Positions 47,701-57,112 of a DNA stretch of 64,000 nucleotides are shown piece after piece. Origin of the DNA: Rhodopseudomonas pseudopalustris (GTDB lineage: Bacteria > Pseudomonadota > Alphaproteobacteria > Rhizobiales > Xanthobacteraceae); assembly GCF_900110435.1 (NCBI RefSeq), contig NZ_FODT01000007.1:1-64000 (forward strand). The letters are read 5' to 3'. The notes beneath the pieces were generated by a model, which saw only the letters and a program-made list of their open reading frames with translations, was not told the DNA's origin and searched no databases. The translations under genes were made by a program, and so were the position numbers. Within the stretch, counting starts at the first letter, position 1, and each line of letters begins with the position of its first letter.

Positions 47701-50700
47701 ACTTGTGGGCCTAGATGCGCTCGGCATCGTTTCGATTGCGGTCGCGTCATCTCCTTCCGGGACCACGTCGGCCGGCAACACGATCGTATCCACAGGCTCA
47801 TTTACGAAGGCCGACGGATCAACGGGCACCGTTGCGCACGTCGACCTCAATGTGAATGACTCCGATACGGTTTGGTTGGGGGATCAATCTGTCAGTACGG
47901 AGGCCGCGGCGCTCCCAAATATAAAGGGACATGGGACCCTTACTGATCTTCACGTCGCGATGACGATTGATGACGGTCTCATCAACATTGTGGAGAACGG
48001 CCTGTATGCTCTCAACTCCACCAATCTTGACTCGTTGCGTTCGGCGGCGCGGCCTATTTTGGCAGCTTGGGCAAGTGCGGTTCCTGTTCCGGAGGGTACC
48101 CCAGGAAGCGCCCCGCGAGATGACTTCAACCTTGTGATCGAAGAAACAGCGACAGGTATAGTGGTCAGGGATTTTCTGATCAGAAAGACGGACGAAAACG
48201 GGACATACTGGGGACTGGCGAGCGGGCACGTCGTTAAAGACGCACTCGATGTAACGATCGATCGACCGACGCGTGAGCAGGTGCTCAGCAGCACCCCAGA
48301 AGCCGGAGAATGGTCGATCTTGACGGGAGCCGATATCTCGTTTCTCGAGCGATATATCGGCGATGCAATTGATCTAGATGTAACAAACAATCCGGGCTCG
48401 GCGGCAATTGCAGCAGTAACGACCGTTCTAAATTTTGCTACACATGTGCTCGATGAAATCGTCGTTCGGTTGGCAGCGCAAGGTCCACTCGAACAATTCT
48501 TCGCCGGCATCGAATACGACGCTGCGGCAGATGTCTTTCGGCCTACGACAGACCGACAGCTCAGTCCTATGTTGGAGGCGATCTTTATGGCGGCGCCGCA
48601 ATCTTCGGTTGATGCACCGCAGTTCGTAGAAGGGTGGAAGAGTATCATTGGAGTGATGCTTCCGGATTTCGAGCGCGGCGGCATCTTCTTGGAGACTACC
48701 TATGCCTATCTGTTCCAGAATTTGGTCGGCGCCTACGAGAACGTACCAATTGCACTAACGCTACAGCAGGCAGCAACACTTCTTGGAATTCCTCAGGAAG
48801 CGATCTTAACGGGCTCGGGCACCGTGTCGGGCACGAACGACGCCGATCTGATATACCTGGATGCGTCTAATCAAGAAGCCCGAGGATCCGCTGGCTACGA
48901 TTCGTATGTAATTGGGCGCGACTTCGGCATTGATATTATCCAAGACGTGATGGAAGGTTATGGAGAATCTCAAGAAGACACCATCCGTTTCGTGCATCTG
49001 AACCCTGATCAGCTTGAGTTCCGAAGAGACGGCACTGATCTCATAATTACGCAAATTGGCACACAGAACGAAATTCGCGTGGTCGATGAGTTTGCTGGTC
49101 GCAGGCCGTCATTAGGTGTGGCGTATATGGATTTCGATACTTCAATCGAAGTCATCACCTTTGGCGATGGCACAGTGTGGGATATGGTGGAGATTGCGCG
49201 CCAAGTTGGCATGCAGTCGTTTGTTACTGACGATGTTTTGGTTGGTACGGGATCTTCCAATGTCCTGAATGGAGGTGCTGGTGATGACTTCATGTCCGGT
49301 GGAAATGACGGCGACCAATACATGTTCGGCCGCGGAGATGGCCACGACATTATTCGAGACAACCAGAGCTGGATCTGGGCGGAGACGCCGGACTTTCTTC
49401 ATTTTGGAGAAGGAGTCGCGCTAACAGATCTTTGGTTCCAGAGAATCGGGAGCTCCGATGACCTGAGCATCGGCATTTCCGGAACCGATGACGTCATTAC
49501 CATTGAAGACCAGTTTACCGTGGCATATGGCCTATTAAATACGACCGTAGACCGCATTGAGATCTTTACGTTTGACGATGGCAACTACATTGATTGGGAA
49601 TACATCATTCAACGGTTGGACGCAGAGGCCGGTACAGACGGTGACAACGTCATTTACGGATTCTCTTACGCAGATGTCCTAGATGGTGGAAGGGGTAACG
49701 ATTTCCTAAGTGGCGGAAACGAGAACGATACATACGTATTCGGTCGCGGTTATGGGCACGATACGATTCGTGACAACCTGACGATGATCCTCAGTGGTAG
49801 CGACGACACGATACGGTTTCGGGAAGGAATTAGTCGCGGCGACGTAAGGTTCAGTAAGGTTGGAGATTCAAATGATCTCCAGGTGACTATCATCGGAACG
49901 GACGACGTTCTCAATGTCCTCGGGCAATTCCAGGTCAACTATGGTTTGATTTCCACGAAAGACGATCGGATTGAGTTTTTTGAATTTGCAGATGGTGCAG
50001 TTATTAGCTGGGAAGAGCTGATTTGTCAATTTAACGAAGCCGCGGGAACGTCGCTTGATGATGTGATTTACGGGTTCTCTTATGAGGATACGCTCACCGG
50101 CCGGGGCGGAGACGACTACCTGAACGGCGGTAGAGACAACGATAGATACGTGTATAACCGTGGTGACGGCAACGATTTGATCGAGGAAGGGGCTGACGGG
50201 CAGGCGCCTGCTTTCGATACATTATTCCTTCATGGTGTCGATCCGATCCAAGTCAGCCTTTCGCGGACAGGCAACGATGTCACGCTCGTCATCGCGGAAA
50301 GCGGGCCGGGCGTTGGCGATGCCGGATCGATCACCCTCAAAGAGGAGTTAGACGATTGGTTTAGCCGTGGTGTCGAGCGGGTTGTATTCGACGACGGGAC
50401 GATCTGGACGCAAAATACCCTCCGACTGAGGTTAATTGCCGATGCATCCACGGCTGGGGACGACGATATTGTCGGGTTCAACGTGAACGATGTCATTCGT
50501 GCTGGTCGTGGAAACGACGTGATGAGCGGGGGGGCCGGAGATGATAACTATATCTATGCTCGCGGAGATGGAAATGATGTGATCGTCGAGGGAACGAGCG
50601 GAAATTTCAGCACGTTCGATACGCTGTTGTTCGAAGATATCGACGCGGTCGAAGTTTCGTTGTCCCGAAGCGGTAACGATATTACGCTTACAATCGCGGA

Positions 50701-53700
50701 AACGACGCCTGGGGCTGGCGACGGTGCGACTATTCTTTTGAAGGATGAGTTCGAGGACTGGTTCAGTCGCGGTGTCGAGCAGATAATCTTCGCAGACGGT
50801 ACGATCTGGACGCAAGCGACCATTCGGGCAGCGCTGATCAGTGCGTCTGGGACATCCGGGGATGACGTTATATTCGGATCTGGATCCGATGATATCATCG
50901 ATGGCGGCATGGGCGATGACACGGTGTCCGGTGGACCGGGCGATGATACGTTTATTTATGCTCGCGGGGACGGGCACGACATAATTGAGGAGGGTACCTC
51001 CGGAAACTTCAGCACAATTGACACGCTTCTTATCCACGGCGTTGTGCCTGCTGTAGTTACGCTGGTACGGAATGGCAACGACTTGACGTTAGTGATTGCG
51101 GACTCCGCCGCGGGTGCCGGCGATGACGGGTCGATTACGCTGAGAGACGAGTTGGACGACTGGTACAGCCGTGGCGTTGAGAATATTATTTTTGATGATG
51201 GGACGGCGTGGACACAAAATGATCTTCGTTTGAAGGTGTTGGCGCAGAGCGCTACGTCGAGCGATGATGTTATCGACGGATTCAATACTAACGATAGCAT
51301 TTTTGGTGGGGCTGGTGACGATATTCTTAACGGGATGTCGGGAGACGATTCTTATCGTTACGCAAGAGGCGATGGTCATGACGTCATTTTCGACGGAACT
51401 GGTGGAAACTCTAGCACTATTGACACCCTTACTCTCGAGAATATCGATCCATCGGACATTAGCTTGTTCCGGAATGGGAACGACCTAACGTTAGTGATTG
51501 GGGAAAGCGCCTCGGGCGCCGGAAACGGTGGCTCCATCTTGTTGAAAGAGGAGCTTGATAACTGGTACAGCCGAGGCGTAGAGCGGATCGCTTTTGCGGA
51601 CGGCACAATATGGACCCAGGCCGATCTTCGTTATCAATGTCTGGTGTTGGCGCAAACAGAGGGCGACGAGGTCATTATTGGATTTAACGTAAACGATGTG
51701 ATGCGTGGCGGCGGTGGAGATGATGTTTTGTCCGGGGGTGGTGGCTCGGACACTTACGTCTATTCACTAGGCGATGGCAACGACACGATCCAAGATCAAG
51801 GTGCCTCGGGGGCAAATGAACTGGTCCTGCATGGAATCCCGCCATCATCGGTAATGGCGGTCCGTCATGGCAACGATGTTATCCTTCTCTTTGGCGAAGA
51901 TGGCATAAATGGCCGGATTACAATCGTAGGTCAGCTTGCTGCATCTAGCAGCATAGCGACCATTGCTTTCGACGACGGAACAGTATGGTCCGATCAAACG
52001 ATTGCGGCGAATTTGGTCGACAATGATGGAGCGATCATCACCAACCTTGGTACCTCGGCGAGCGAGTCGATCACCGGAACGCCTTTTGCAGATGTTATCG
52101 ATGGGCGCGGTGGTGATGACTATTTGAGCGGCGGCGGCGGCGGCGATATCTACATCTTTGGGGTAGGTTCGGGCAACGATACAGTGACCGAGTCCGATGG
52201 CGGCACCGACGTTGATGAGGTCCGTCTTGTGGGTCTCTCTACATCGAACGTCGAGTTCGCCCGGAGCGGAGACGATCTTTACGTCGCCAATATTGAAAGT
52301 GGCGAGAGGCTGAAGATCGAGAGGCAGTTTAACGGCGCTAGCGGAATCGAACAGATCAGGTTTGCAGATGATACTGTTTGGGATCGCAGTCAGATCCTTG
52401 CCGCCTCTTGGATCCGAGGCACCGACTCCAACGAAACGGTGAGCGGATCGAACGACGCCGACACAATTGACGGCAAGGGAGGCAACGACCGTCTCGAAGG
52501 CAATAATGGTAGCGACACCTACATTTATCGAGCGGGCTCTGGCAACGACACGATCGTCGAATACGGTTACAGCAGTGGTGTGGACGTCGTTGCTCTGATC
52601 GGACTTAATCCGATCGACGTGCTGTTCAGTCGGAGTTTGACCGATCTCATGATGACGGTCATTGCGTCTGGTGAGGTGCTTAGGGTTGAGAACCAGTTCA
52701 GCAGCAACTACGGAATTGAACAGATTAGGTTTGCAGATGATACTGTTTGGGATCGCAGTCAGATCCTCGCCGCCTCTTGGATCCTAGGCACCGACGCCAA
52801 CGAAACGGTGAGCGGATCGAACGACGCCGACACAATTGACGGCAAGGGAGGCAACGACCGTCTCGAAGGCAATAATGGTAGCGACACCTACATTTACCGA
52901 GCGGGCTCTGGCAACGACACGGTTGTCGAATACGGTTACAACAGTGGCGTGGACGTCGTTGCTTTGATCGGACTTAATTCGTCCGACGTACTGTTCAGTC
53001 GCAGTTCGACCGATCTTCTGATCACGGTCATTGCGTCAGGCGAAGTACTCACGGTTAAGGACCAGTTCAACAGCAACTACGGAATTGAACAGATCAGGTT
53101 TGCAGATGATACTGTTTGGGATCGCAGTCAGATCCTTGCCGCCTGTTGGATCCGAGGCACAGACGCCAATGAGACGGTGAGCGGCTCGAACGGCGCCGAC
53201 ACGATTGACGGCAAGGGAGGCAACGACCGTCTCGAAGGCAATAATGGCGGCGATACCTATCTTTACCGGGCTGGCTCTGGCAACGACACGGTTGTCGAAT
53301 ACGGTTACAACAGTGGCGTGGACGTCGTTGCTTTGATCGGGTTCAATTCGTCCGACGTTGTGTTCAGTCGCAGCTCGAACGACCTATCGGTGACGATCAC
53401 TTCGTCAGGCGAAGTACTCAAGGTTAAGGACCAGTTCAACAGCAACAACGGCATCGAACAGATCAGGTTTGCAGATGATACTGTTTGGGATCGCAGTCAG
53501 ATCCTTGCCGCCTCTTGGATCCGAGGCACCGACGCCAACGAAACGTTGGGTGGTTCGAATGACGCCGACACGATTGACGGCAAGGGAGGAAACGACCGTC
53601 TAGAAGGCAATAATGGCGGCGATACCTATCTTTACCGGGCTGGCTCTGGCAACGACACGGTTGTCGAATACGGTTACAACAGTGGCGTGGACGTCGTTGC

Positions 53701-55327
53701 TTTGATCGGGTTCAATTCGTCCGACGTTGTGTTCAGTCGCAGCTCGAACGACCTATCGGTGACGATCACTTCGTCAGGTGAAGTACTCAAGGTTGAGAAT
53801 CAGTTCAACAGCAACAACGGCATCGAACAGATCAGGTTTGCAGATGATACTGTTTGGGATCGCAGTCAGATCCTTGCCGCCTCCTGGATCCGAGGCACCG
53901 ACGCCAACGAAACGTTGGGTGGTTCGAATGACGCCGACACGATTGACGGCAAGGGAGGAAACGACCGTCTAGAAGGCAATAATGGCGGCGATACCTATCT
54001 TTACCGGGCTGGCTCTGGCAACGACACGGTTGTCGAATACGGTTACAACAGCGGCACGGATGTCGTTGATCTGATCGGGTTCAATTCGTCCGACGTACTG
54101 TTCAGTCGCAGTTCGACCGATCTTCTGATCACGGTCATTGCGTCAGGCGAAGTACTCAAGGTTAAGGACCAGTTCAACAGCAACTACGGAATTGAACAGA
54201 TCAGGTTTGCAGATGATACTGTTTGGGATCGCAGTCAGATCCTTGCCGCCTCTTGGATCCGAGGCACCGACGCCAACGAAACGGTGAGCGGATCGAACGA
54301 CGCCGACACAATTGACGGCAAAGGAGGCAACGACCGTCTCGAAGGCAATAATGGTAGCGACACCTACATTTACCGAGCGGGCTCTGGCAACGACACGATT
54401 GTCGAATACGGTTATAACAGCGGTACGGATGTCGTTGATCTGATCGGGCTCAATTCGTCCGACGTTGTGTTCAGTCGCAGCGCGAACGACCTATCGGTGA
54501 CGATCACTGCGTCAGGTGAAGTACTCAAGGTTGAGAATCAGTTCAACAGCAACAACGGCATCGAACAGATCAGGTTTGCAGATGATGCCGTCTGGGATCG
54601 CAGTCAGATCCTCGCGGCCTCTTGGATCCGAGGCACAGACTTCAATGAAACGGTGAGCGGCTCGAACGACGCCGACACAATTGACGGCAAGGGAGGCAAC
54701 GACCGTCTCGAAGGCAATAATGGCAGCGACACCTACATTTACCGAGCGGGCTCTGGCAACGACACGATTGTCGAATACGGCTATAACAGCGGCACGGATG
54801 TCGTTGATCTGATCGGGCTCAATTCGTCCGACGTTGTGTTCAGTCGCAGCGCGAATGATCTATCGGTGACGATCACTTCGTCAGGTGAAGTACTCAAGGT
54901 TGAGAATCAGTTCAACAGCAACAACGGCATCGAACAGATCAAGTTTGCAGATGATACCGTCTGGGAGCGAGCGCAGATTCAAGGGGCTGCCTGGTTTCAT
55001 GGGACCGGCGGAAATGATTCAATAAACGGAACGGCCGGGAGCGACACGCTGCTGGGAGGAGCCGGCGATGATATTCTAACGGGAAGTACAGGAAGCGACA
55101 AATTCGTATTCGGCGCAGGTTTTGGGCAGGATACAATCACAGACTTCACGGTCGGAGCGGACACTATCGAATTCCATGATGGCATATTCGCTGATGCTTC
55201 CGCTGCATTAGCGGCGGCCAGCCAATCTGGGAATGATACGTTGATTACTGTCGATGCGACGACTAGCATTCTACTGCAAAACGTCGCGATTGCTAATCTG
55301 CATGCGGACGATTTCCGTGTCGCCTGA
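44744..55327 (+). CDS. Giant RTX protein with N-terminal lipase-like domain, type I secreted
   Basis: This is a 3,527-aa protein. Residues about 1-260 resemble a class-3 lipase: AYRGTDEP, then ISLTGHSLGGGLAG with nucleophile Ser near 131. A first RTX block (about 482-535) has GGxGxDxxx nonapeptides. LDLNGDGISLSSRD near 865 opens an EF-hand-like calcium region of the FrpC kind. From about 1,420 onward, RTX units alternate with HCBP-related modules (ITLKEELDDWFSRGVE). Residues about 2,534-3,394 are seven tandem 123-residue units. The C-terminus (DTITDFTVGADTIEF, ending LHADDFRVA) is a typical type I secretion signal. ABC exporter and adaptor genes follow. The likely role is an exported calcium-folded lipase or adhesin. 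By eye, base composition is less GC-rich than in the metabolic genes. Confidence 0.9.
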   Translation: MAISKELFLAILSMDAYNRGGAPGIKDLGGIGSSVGNAILKFQSQNVESNFYASAYNTSAVSGFSAGETTIAYRGTDEPIGSNILDGDIWNGWGVGAGSPGGAQAQLAIEFYKVLANGENLQSANISLTGHSLGGGLAGLVAGLYGKYGALFDNMPFELATEKAHQFASADPSNPLYNAALNALIYQGTSPWAIDLSKLLTTYVQGEFLASLRLGQSTPTLRLDLDPSIPLDLLTERHSQSLLVILKYANEVLGYDGDWSQATKYFVPALFDERIGTLLVPESIQGSSTFSTVLRDAIAYSAIDEGTRIFGDTGIRALFDDANDLGKAIALANVSKTLKDAADGLATILTQFAGQLAIGKVLQTEHSEALPGVLALSSDDQTLAVDFSDQLWALGRDAPQTNILGRSDLINQVFAQYSGGAAGQPFGSDTSAGMKWLWNADDASIVDRIILATTNDALTTTIADRGYTTSKVSLFAAGGLGDTIRGSSGNDFVYGGDGNDTIRGGAGRDLLAGGAGDDRLSGGEGRDYLAGGDGRDTVFYESVGSAGVELTIKAVADEASGNVPTLELRMSATDIDRANAVEVIELTDERDTVHVGDGLTTLNGTVEIDARGQSAEQRDVLDFRGLTSGIVLRQDGDGALYSSRGASAAGQVADSIAGISVKYLHFEEVHLTSSDDTVYIKSDVQKLYTGDGNDTVKATGVRMTIDLGEGNDILKGSGAGAIVYSGAGEDRIEISHKGQMLFDDASTLDRMTMYGVTLTGGIHWHASESPWAYGALGERYGRNQQGDLVIKDWNGNETFISNFNFAIGGANLTAGLYVIDLEVYWRNIMDVPSDFSILNAWEALMGHAMKALTGHSGWVTVDPLVLDLNGDGISLSSRDVNKAFFDIDSDGFAEQVGWTTGGDGLLVRDRNNNGRIDNIDEMFGNEHQSGFEQLSMLDGNHDGRIDEQDNYLAEFDGDGVIDAEDTFDALKIWIDVNEDGKTDPGELVGLDALGIVSIAVASSPSGTTSAGNTIVSTGSFTKADGSTGTVAHVDLNVNDSDTVWLGDQSVSTEAAALPNIKGHGTLTDLHVAMTIDDGLINIVENGLYALNSTNLDSLRSAARPILAAWASAVPVPEGTPGSAPRDDFNLVIEETATGIVVRDFLIRKTDENGTYWGLASGHVVKDALDVTIDRPTREQVLSSTPEAGEWSILTGADISFLERYIGDAIDLDVTNNPGSAAIAAVTTVLNFATHVLDEIVVRLAAQGPLEQFFAGIEYDAAADVFRPTTDRQLSPMLEAIFMAAPQSSVDAPQFVEGWKSIIGVMLPDFERGGIFLETTYAYLFQNLVGAYENVPIALTLQQAATLLGIPQEAILTGSGTVSGTNDADLIYLDASNQEARGSAGYDSYVIGRDFGIDIIQDVMEGYGESQEDTIRFVHLNPDQLEFRRDGTDLIITQIGTQNEIRVVDEFAGRRPSLGVAYMDFDTSIEVITFGDGTVWDMVEIARQVGMQSFVTDDVLVGTGSSNVLNGGAGDDFMSGGNDGDQYMFGRGDGHDIIRDNQSWIWAETPDFLHFGEGVALTDLWFQRIGSSDDLSIGISGTDDVITIEDQFTVAYGLLNTTVDRIEIFTFDDGNYIDWEYIIQRLDAEAGTDGDNVIYGFSYADVLDGGRGNDFLSGGNENDTYVFGRGYGHDTIRDNLTMILSGSDDTIRFREGISRGDVRFSKVGDSNDLQVTIIGTDDVLNVLGQFQVNYGLISTKDDRIEFFEFADGAVISWEELICQFNEAAGTSLDDVIYGFSYEDTLTGRGGDDYLNGGRDNDRYVYNRGDGNDLIEEGADGQAPAFDTLFLHGVDPIQVSLSRTGNDVTLVIAESGPGVGDAGSITLKEELDDWFSRGVERVVFDDGTIWTQNTLRLRLIADASTAGDDDIVGFNVNDVIRAGRGNDVMSGGAGDDNYIYARGDGNDVIVEGTSGNFSTFDTLLFEDIDAVEVSLSRSGNDITLTIAETTPGAGDGATILLKDEFEDWFSRGVEQIIFADGTIWTQATIRAALISASGTSGDDVIFGSGSDDIIDGGMGDDTVSGGPGDDTFIYARGDGHDIIEEGTSGNFSTIDTLLIHGVVPAVVTLVRNGNDLTLVIADSAAGAGDDGSITLRDELDDWYSRGVENIIFDDGTAWTQNDLRLKVLAQSATSSDDVIDGFNTNDSIFGGAGDDILNGMSGDDSYRYARGDGHDVIFDGTGGNSSTIDTLTLENIDPSDISLFRNGNDLTLVIGESASGAGNGGSILLKEELDNWYSRGVERIAFADGTIWTQADLRYQCLVLAQTEGDEVIIGFNVNDVMRGGGGDDVLSGGGGSDTYVYSLGDGNDTIQDQGASGANELVLHGIPPSSVMAVRHGNDVILLFGEDGINGRITIVGQLAASSSIATIAFDDGTVWSDQTIAANLVDNDGAIITNLGTSASESITGTPFADVIDGRGGDDYLSGGGGGDIYIFGVGSGNDTVTESDGGTDVDEVRLVGLSTSNVEFARSGDDLYVANIESGERLKIERQFNGASGIEQIRFADDTVWDRSQILAASWIRGTDSNETVSGSNDADTIDGKGGNDRLEGNNGSDTYIYRAGSGNDTIVEYGYSSGVDVVALIGLNPIDVLFSRSLTDLMMTVIASGEVLRVENQFSSNYGIEQIRFADDTVWDRSQILAASWILGTDANETVSGSNDADTIDGKGGNDRLEGNNGSDTYIYRAGSGNDTVVEYGYNSGVDVVALIGLNSSDVLFSRSSTDLLITVIASGEVLTVKDQFNSNYGIEQIRFADDTVWDRSQILAACWIRGTDANETVSGSNGADTIDGKGGNDRLEGNNGGDTYLYRAGSGNDTVVEYGYNSGVDVVALIGFNSSDVVFSRSSNDLSVTITSSGEVLKVKDQFNSNNGIEQIRFADDTVWDRSQILAASWIRGTDANETLGGSNDADTIDGKGGNDRLEGNNGGDTYLYRAGSGNDTVVEYGYNSGVDVVALIGFNSSDVVFSRSSNDLSVTITSSGEVLKVENQFNSNNGIEQIRFADDTVWDRSQILAASWIRGTDANETLGGSNDADTIDGKGGNDRLEGNNGGDTYLYRAGSGNDTVVEYGYNSGTDVVDLIGFNSSDVLFSRSSTDLLITVIASGEVLKVKDQFNSNYGIEQIRFADDTVWDRSQILAASWIRGTDANETVSGSNDADTIDGKGGNDRLEGNNGSDTYIYRAGSGNDTIVEYGYNSGTDVVDLIGLNSSDVVFSRSANDLSVTITASGEVLKVENQFNSNNGIEQIRFADDAVWDRSQILAASWIRGTDFNETVSGSNDADTIDGKGGNDRLEGNNGSDTYIYRAGSGNDTIVEYGYNSGTDVVDLIGLNSSDVVFSRSANDLSVTITSSGEVLKVENQFNSNNGIEQIKFADDTVWERAQIQGAAWFHGTGGNDSINGTAGSDTLLGGAGDDILTGSTGSDKFVFGAGFGQDTITDFTVGADTIEFHDGIFADASAALAAASQSGNDTLITVDATTSILLQNVAIANLHADDFRVA
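52343..54925 (+). repeat. Seven tandem 369-bp repeats inside the RTX gene
   Basis: The start GGAATCGAACAGATCAGGTT or a close variant recurs at 52343, 52712, 53081, 53450, 53819, 54188, 54557 and, as the first part of a last partial unit, 54926. Every interval is exactly 369 bp (123 codons). Units are highly similar, in places identical over long stretches (for example 53450-53818 against 53819-54187). Each unit carries one RTX block (GKGGNDRLEGNNG.DTY.YRA). Confidence 0.95.
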
Positions 55328-55357
55328 TAGTCCGCTCAAGCGTAGTGTGAGGGCGCC

Positions 55358-57112
55358 GTGACGTTGCCACAGAAGAGGTCCGTGCCGTCGGCAGTGGTGA
55401 CAAATGCCCTCCGTGCATGCCGTCTCGGGTTAGTGGCCGTTGGAGTTTTTACTGGTATCATTAACGTCCTGATGCTAACCGGGTCGTTTTTCATGCTCCA
55501 GGTATACGATCGGGTGATACCGAGTCGCAGTCTGCCAACGCTGCTTGGTCTTTTTGTCTTCATTATTGTACTCTACACGTTCCAGGGAGTGTTCGACGCT
55601 ATTCGGGGCCGCTTGCTGGTACGCATCGGCGCTTCGCTCGATCAGCACTTAAGCCGTTCTGCTTATGAAGCCGTGGTCAAGCTGCCTCTGGTCCAGGGCG
55701 CGGGGCCCGATGGCTTGCAGCCTGTTCGTGATCTCGACCAAGTCCGCAGCTTCTTGGGAGGACTCGGCCCCACAGCGCTCTTCGACTTGCCTTGGATGCC
55801 ACTCTACCTTGGCCTCTGTTTCCTTTTCCATGTCTGGATTGGTCTAACTGCTCTGGTCGGTGCTGTTCTCTTGATAGCGCTGACGCTTCTAACGGATGTC
55901 ATGACCCGGGCCTCTGCTAGGGAGGTCTCGCAGTCGGCCTCAGTGAGGCTCGGTATACTCGAAGCGGGACGCCGCAATGCCGAGGTGTTACGCGCAATGG
56001 GCATGATCGGGCGGGTGTTTACGCGATGGGCGATCGTCAACGAGCGCTACATGGATACTCAGCAGCGCTCATCGGATGTGGTGGGTGGACTCGGCGCTTT
56101 GTCGCGGGTATTGCGCATGCTCTTGCAGTCAAGTGTGCTTGCCGTGGGCGCCTGGCTCGTAATAAATCAGCAGGCTACAGGCGGGATTATCATCGCCAGT
56201 TCAATCCTGACATCGCGTGCATTGGCCCCGGTCGAACTCGCAATCGCACACTGGAGGAATTTCGTGGCCGCACGCCAGAGTTGGCGTCGGCTTACCGACC
56301 TAGTTAGTCGCCTCGCGGTGCCGGAACCGTCCCTTTTGCTGCCGCCTCCGGTTAAGGAGATCGCTGTCGAGGCGTTGACCGTGGCGCCGCCGGGTACTCA
56401 ACGGTTTGTGGTGCAGAATGCGAATTTCCGGCTGGAGGCCGGGGACGGCCTCGGCATCATCGGTCCAAGCGGATCTGGAAAATCTTCGTTGGTGCGCGCT
56501 CTTGTTGGCGTTTGGCCGGCCGTACGCGGCAAGGTGCGGCTGGACGGCGCTGCGCTGGACCAATGGAACGCCGAACAGCTGGGAGATCACATTGGGTATC
56601 TGCCGCAGGACGTTGAGCTCTTCGACGGCACTATCGCCGAAAACATATGTCGTTTCGAGGATAGACCTGAGTCTGCATATATCATTGAGGCTGCAAAAGT
56701 CGCGAGCATCCACGAAATGGTTCTGCGGCTTCCCGACGGGTATGAGACGCGGATTGGTGAGGGTGGTTCCGCGCTGTCCGCTGGACAGCGTCAGCGCGTC
56801 GCGCTGGCGCGCGCAGTGTACAAGTCGCCGTTCTTGCTTGTGCTGGATGAGCCAAATTCAAACCTCGACGCTGAAGGCGACCATGCATTGACGCAGGCGA
56901 TCGCGGCAACGCGAGGACGGGGTGGCATCGTGATGATCGTGGCGCACCGGCCGGCTTCGCTTGTGGGCATAGATCTTCTTTTGGTGATGGCAAATGGGCA
57001 ATGCCAACACTTCGGATCTAAAGATGAGATCGTAAAGCGTTTAGCGGAGGGGACGCGAGACCCGTCGCAGCGGTCAACTATACGCGCCGAGGCAGTCAGG
57101 GCTAAAGGATGA
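55358..57112 (+). CDS. Type I secretion ABC transporter (PrtD/HlyB type)
   Basis: This 584-aa inner-membrane half-transporter has an N-terminal transmembrane domain with about six spans (GVFTGIINVLMLTGSFFMLQ onward). The ATPase domain has Walker A GPSGSGKS near 368, signature LSAGQRQRVALARA and Walker B LLVLDEPNSNLD. It lacks an N-terminal peptidase or CLD domain, as in PrtD-like exporters of RTX proteins. The start is GTG 55358, 30 bp after the RTX gene. It should drive export of that protein together with the adaptor encoded next. Confidence 0.93.
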   Translation: MTLPQKRSVPSAVVTNALRACRLGLVAVGVFTGIINVLMLTGSFFMLQVYDRVIPSRSLPTLLGLFVFIIVLYTFQGVFDAIRGRLLVRIGASLDQHLSRSAYEAVVKLPLVQGAGPDGLQPVRDLDQVRSFLGGLGPTALFDLPWMPLYLGLCFLFHVWIGLTALVGAVLLIALTLLTDVMTRASAREVSQSASVRLGILEAGRRNAEVLRAMGMIGRVFTRWAIVNERYMDTQQRSSDVVGGLGALSRVLRMLLQSSVLAVGAWLVINQQATGGIIIASSILTSRALAPVELAIAHWRNFVAARQSWRRLTDLVSRLAVPEPSLLLPPPVKEIAVEALTVAPPGTQRFVVQNANFRLEAGDGLGIIGPSGSGKSSLVRALVGVWPAVRGKVRLDGAALDQWNAEQLGDHIGYLPQDVELFDGTIAENICRFEDRPESAYIIEAAKVASIHEMVLRLPDGYETRIGEGGSALSAGQRQRVALARAVYKSPFLLVLDEPNSNLDAEGDHALTQAIAATRGRGGIVMIVAHRPASLVGIDLLLVMANGQCQHFGSKDEIVKRLAEGTRDPSQRSTIRAEAVRAKG

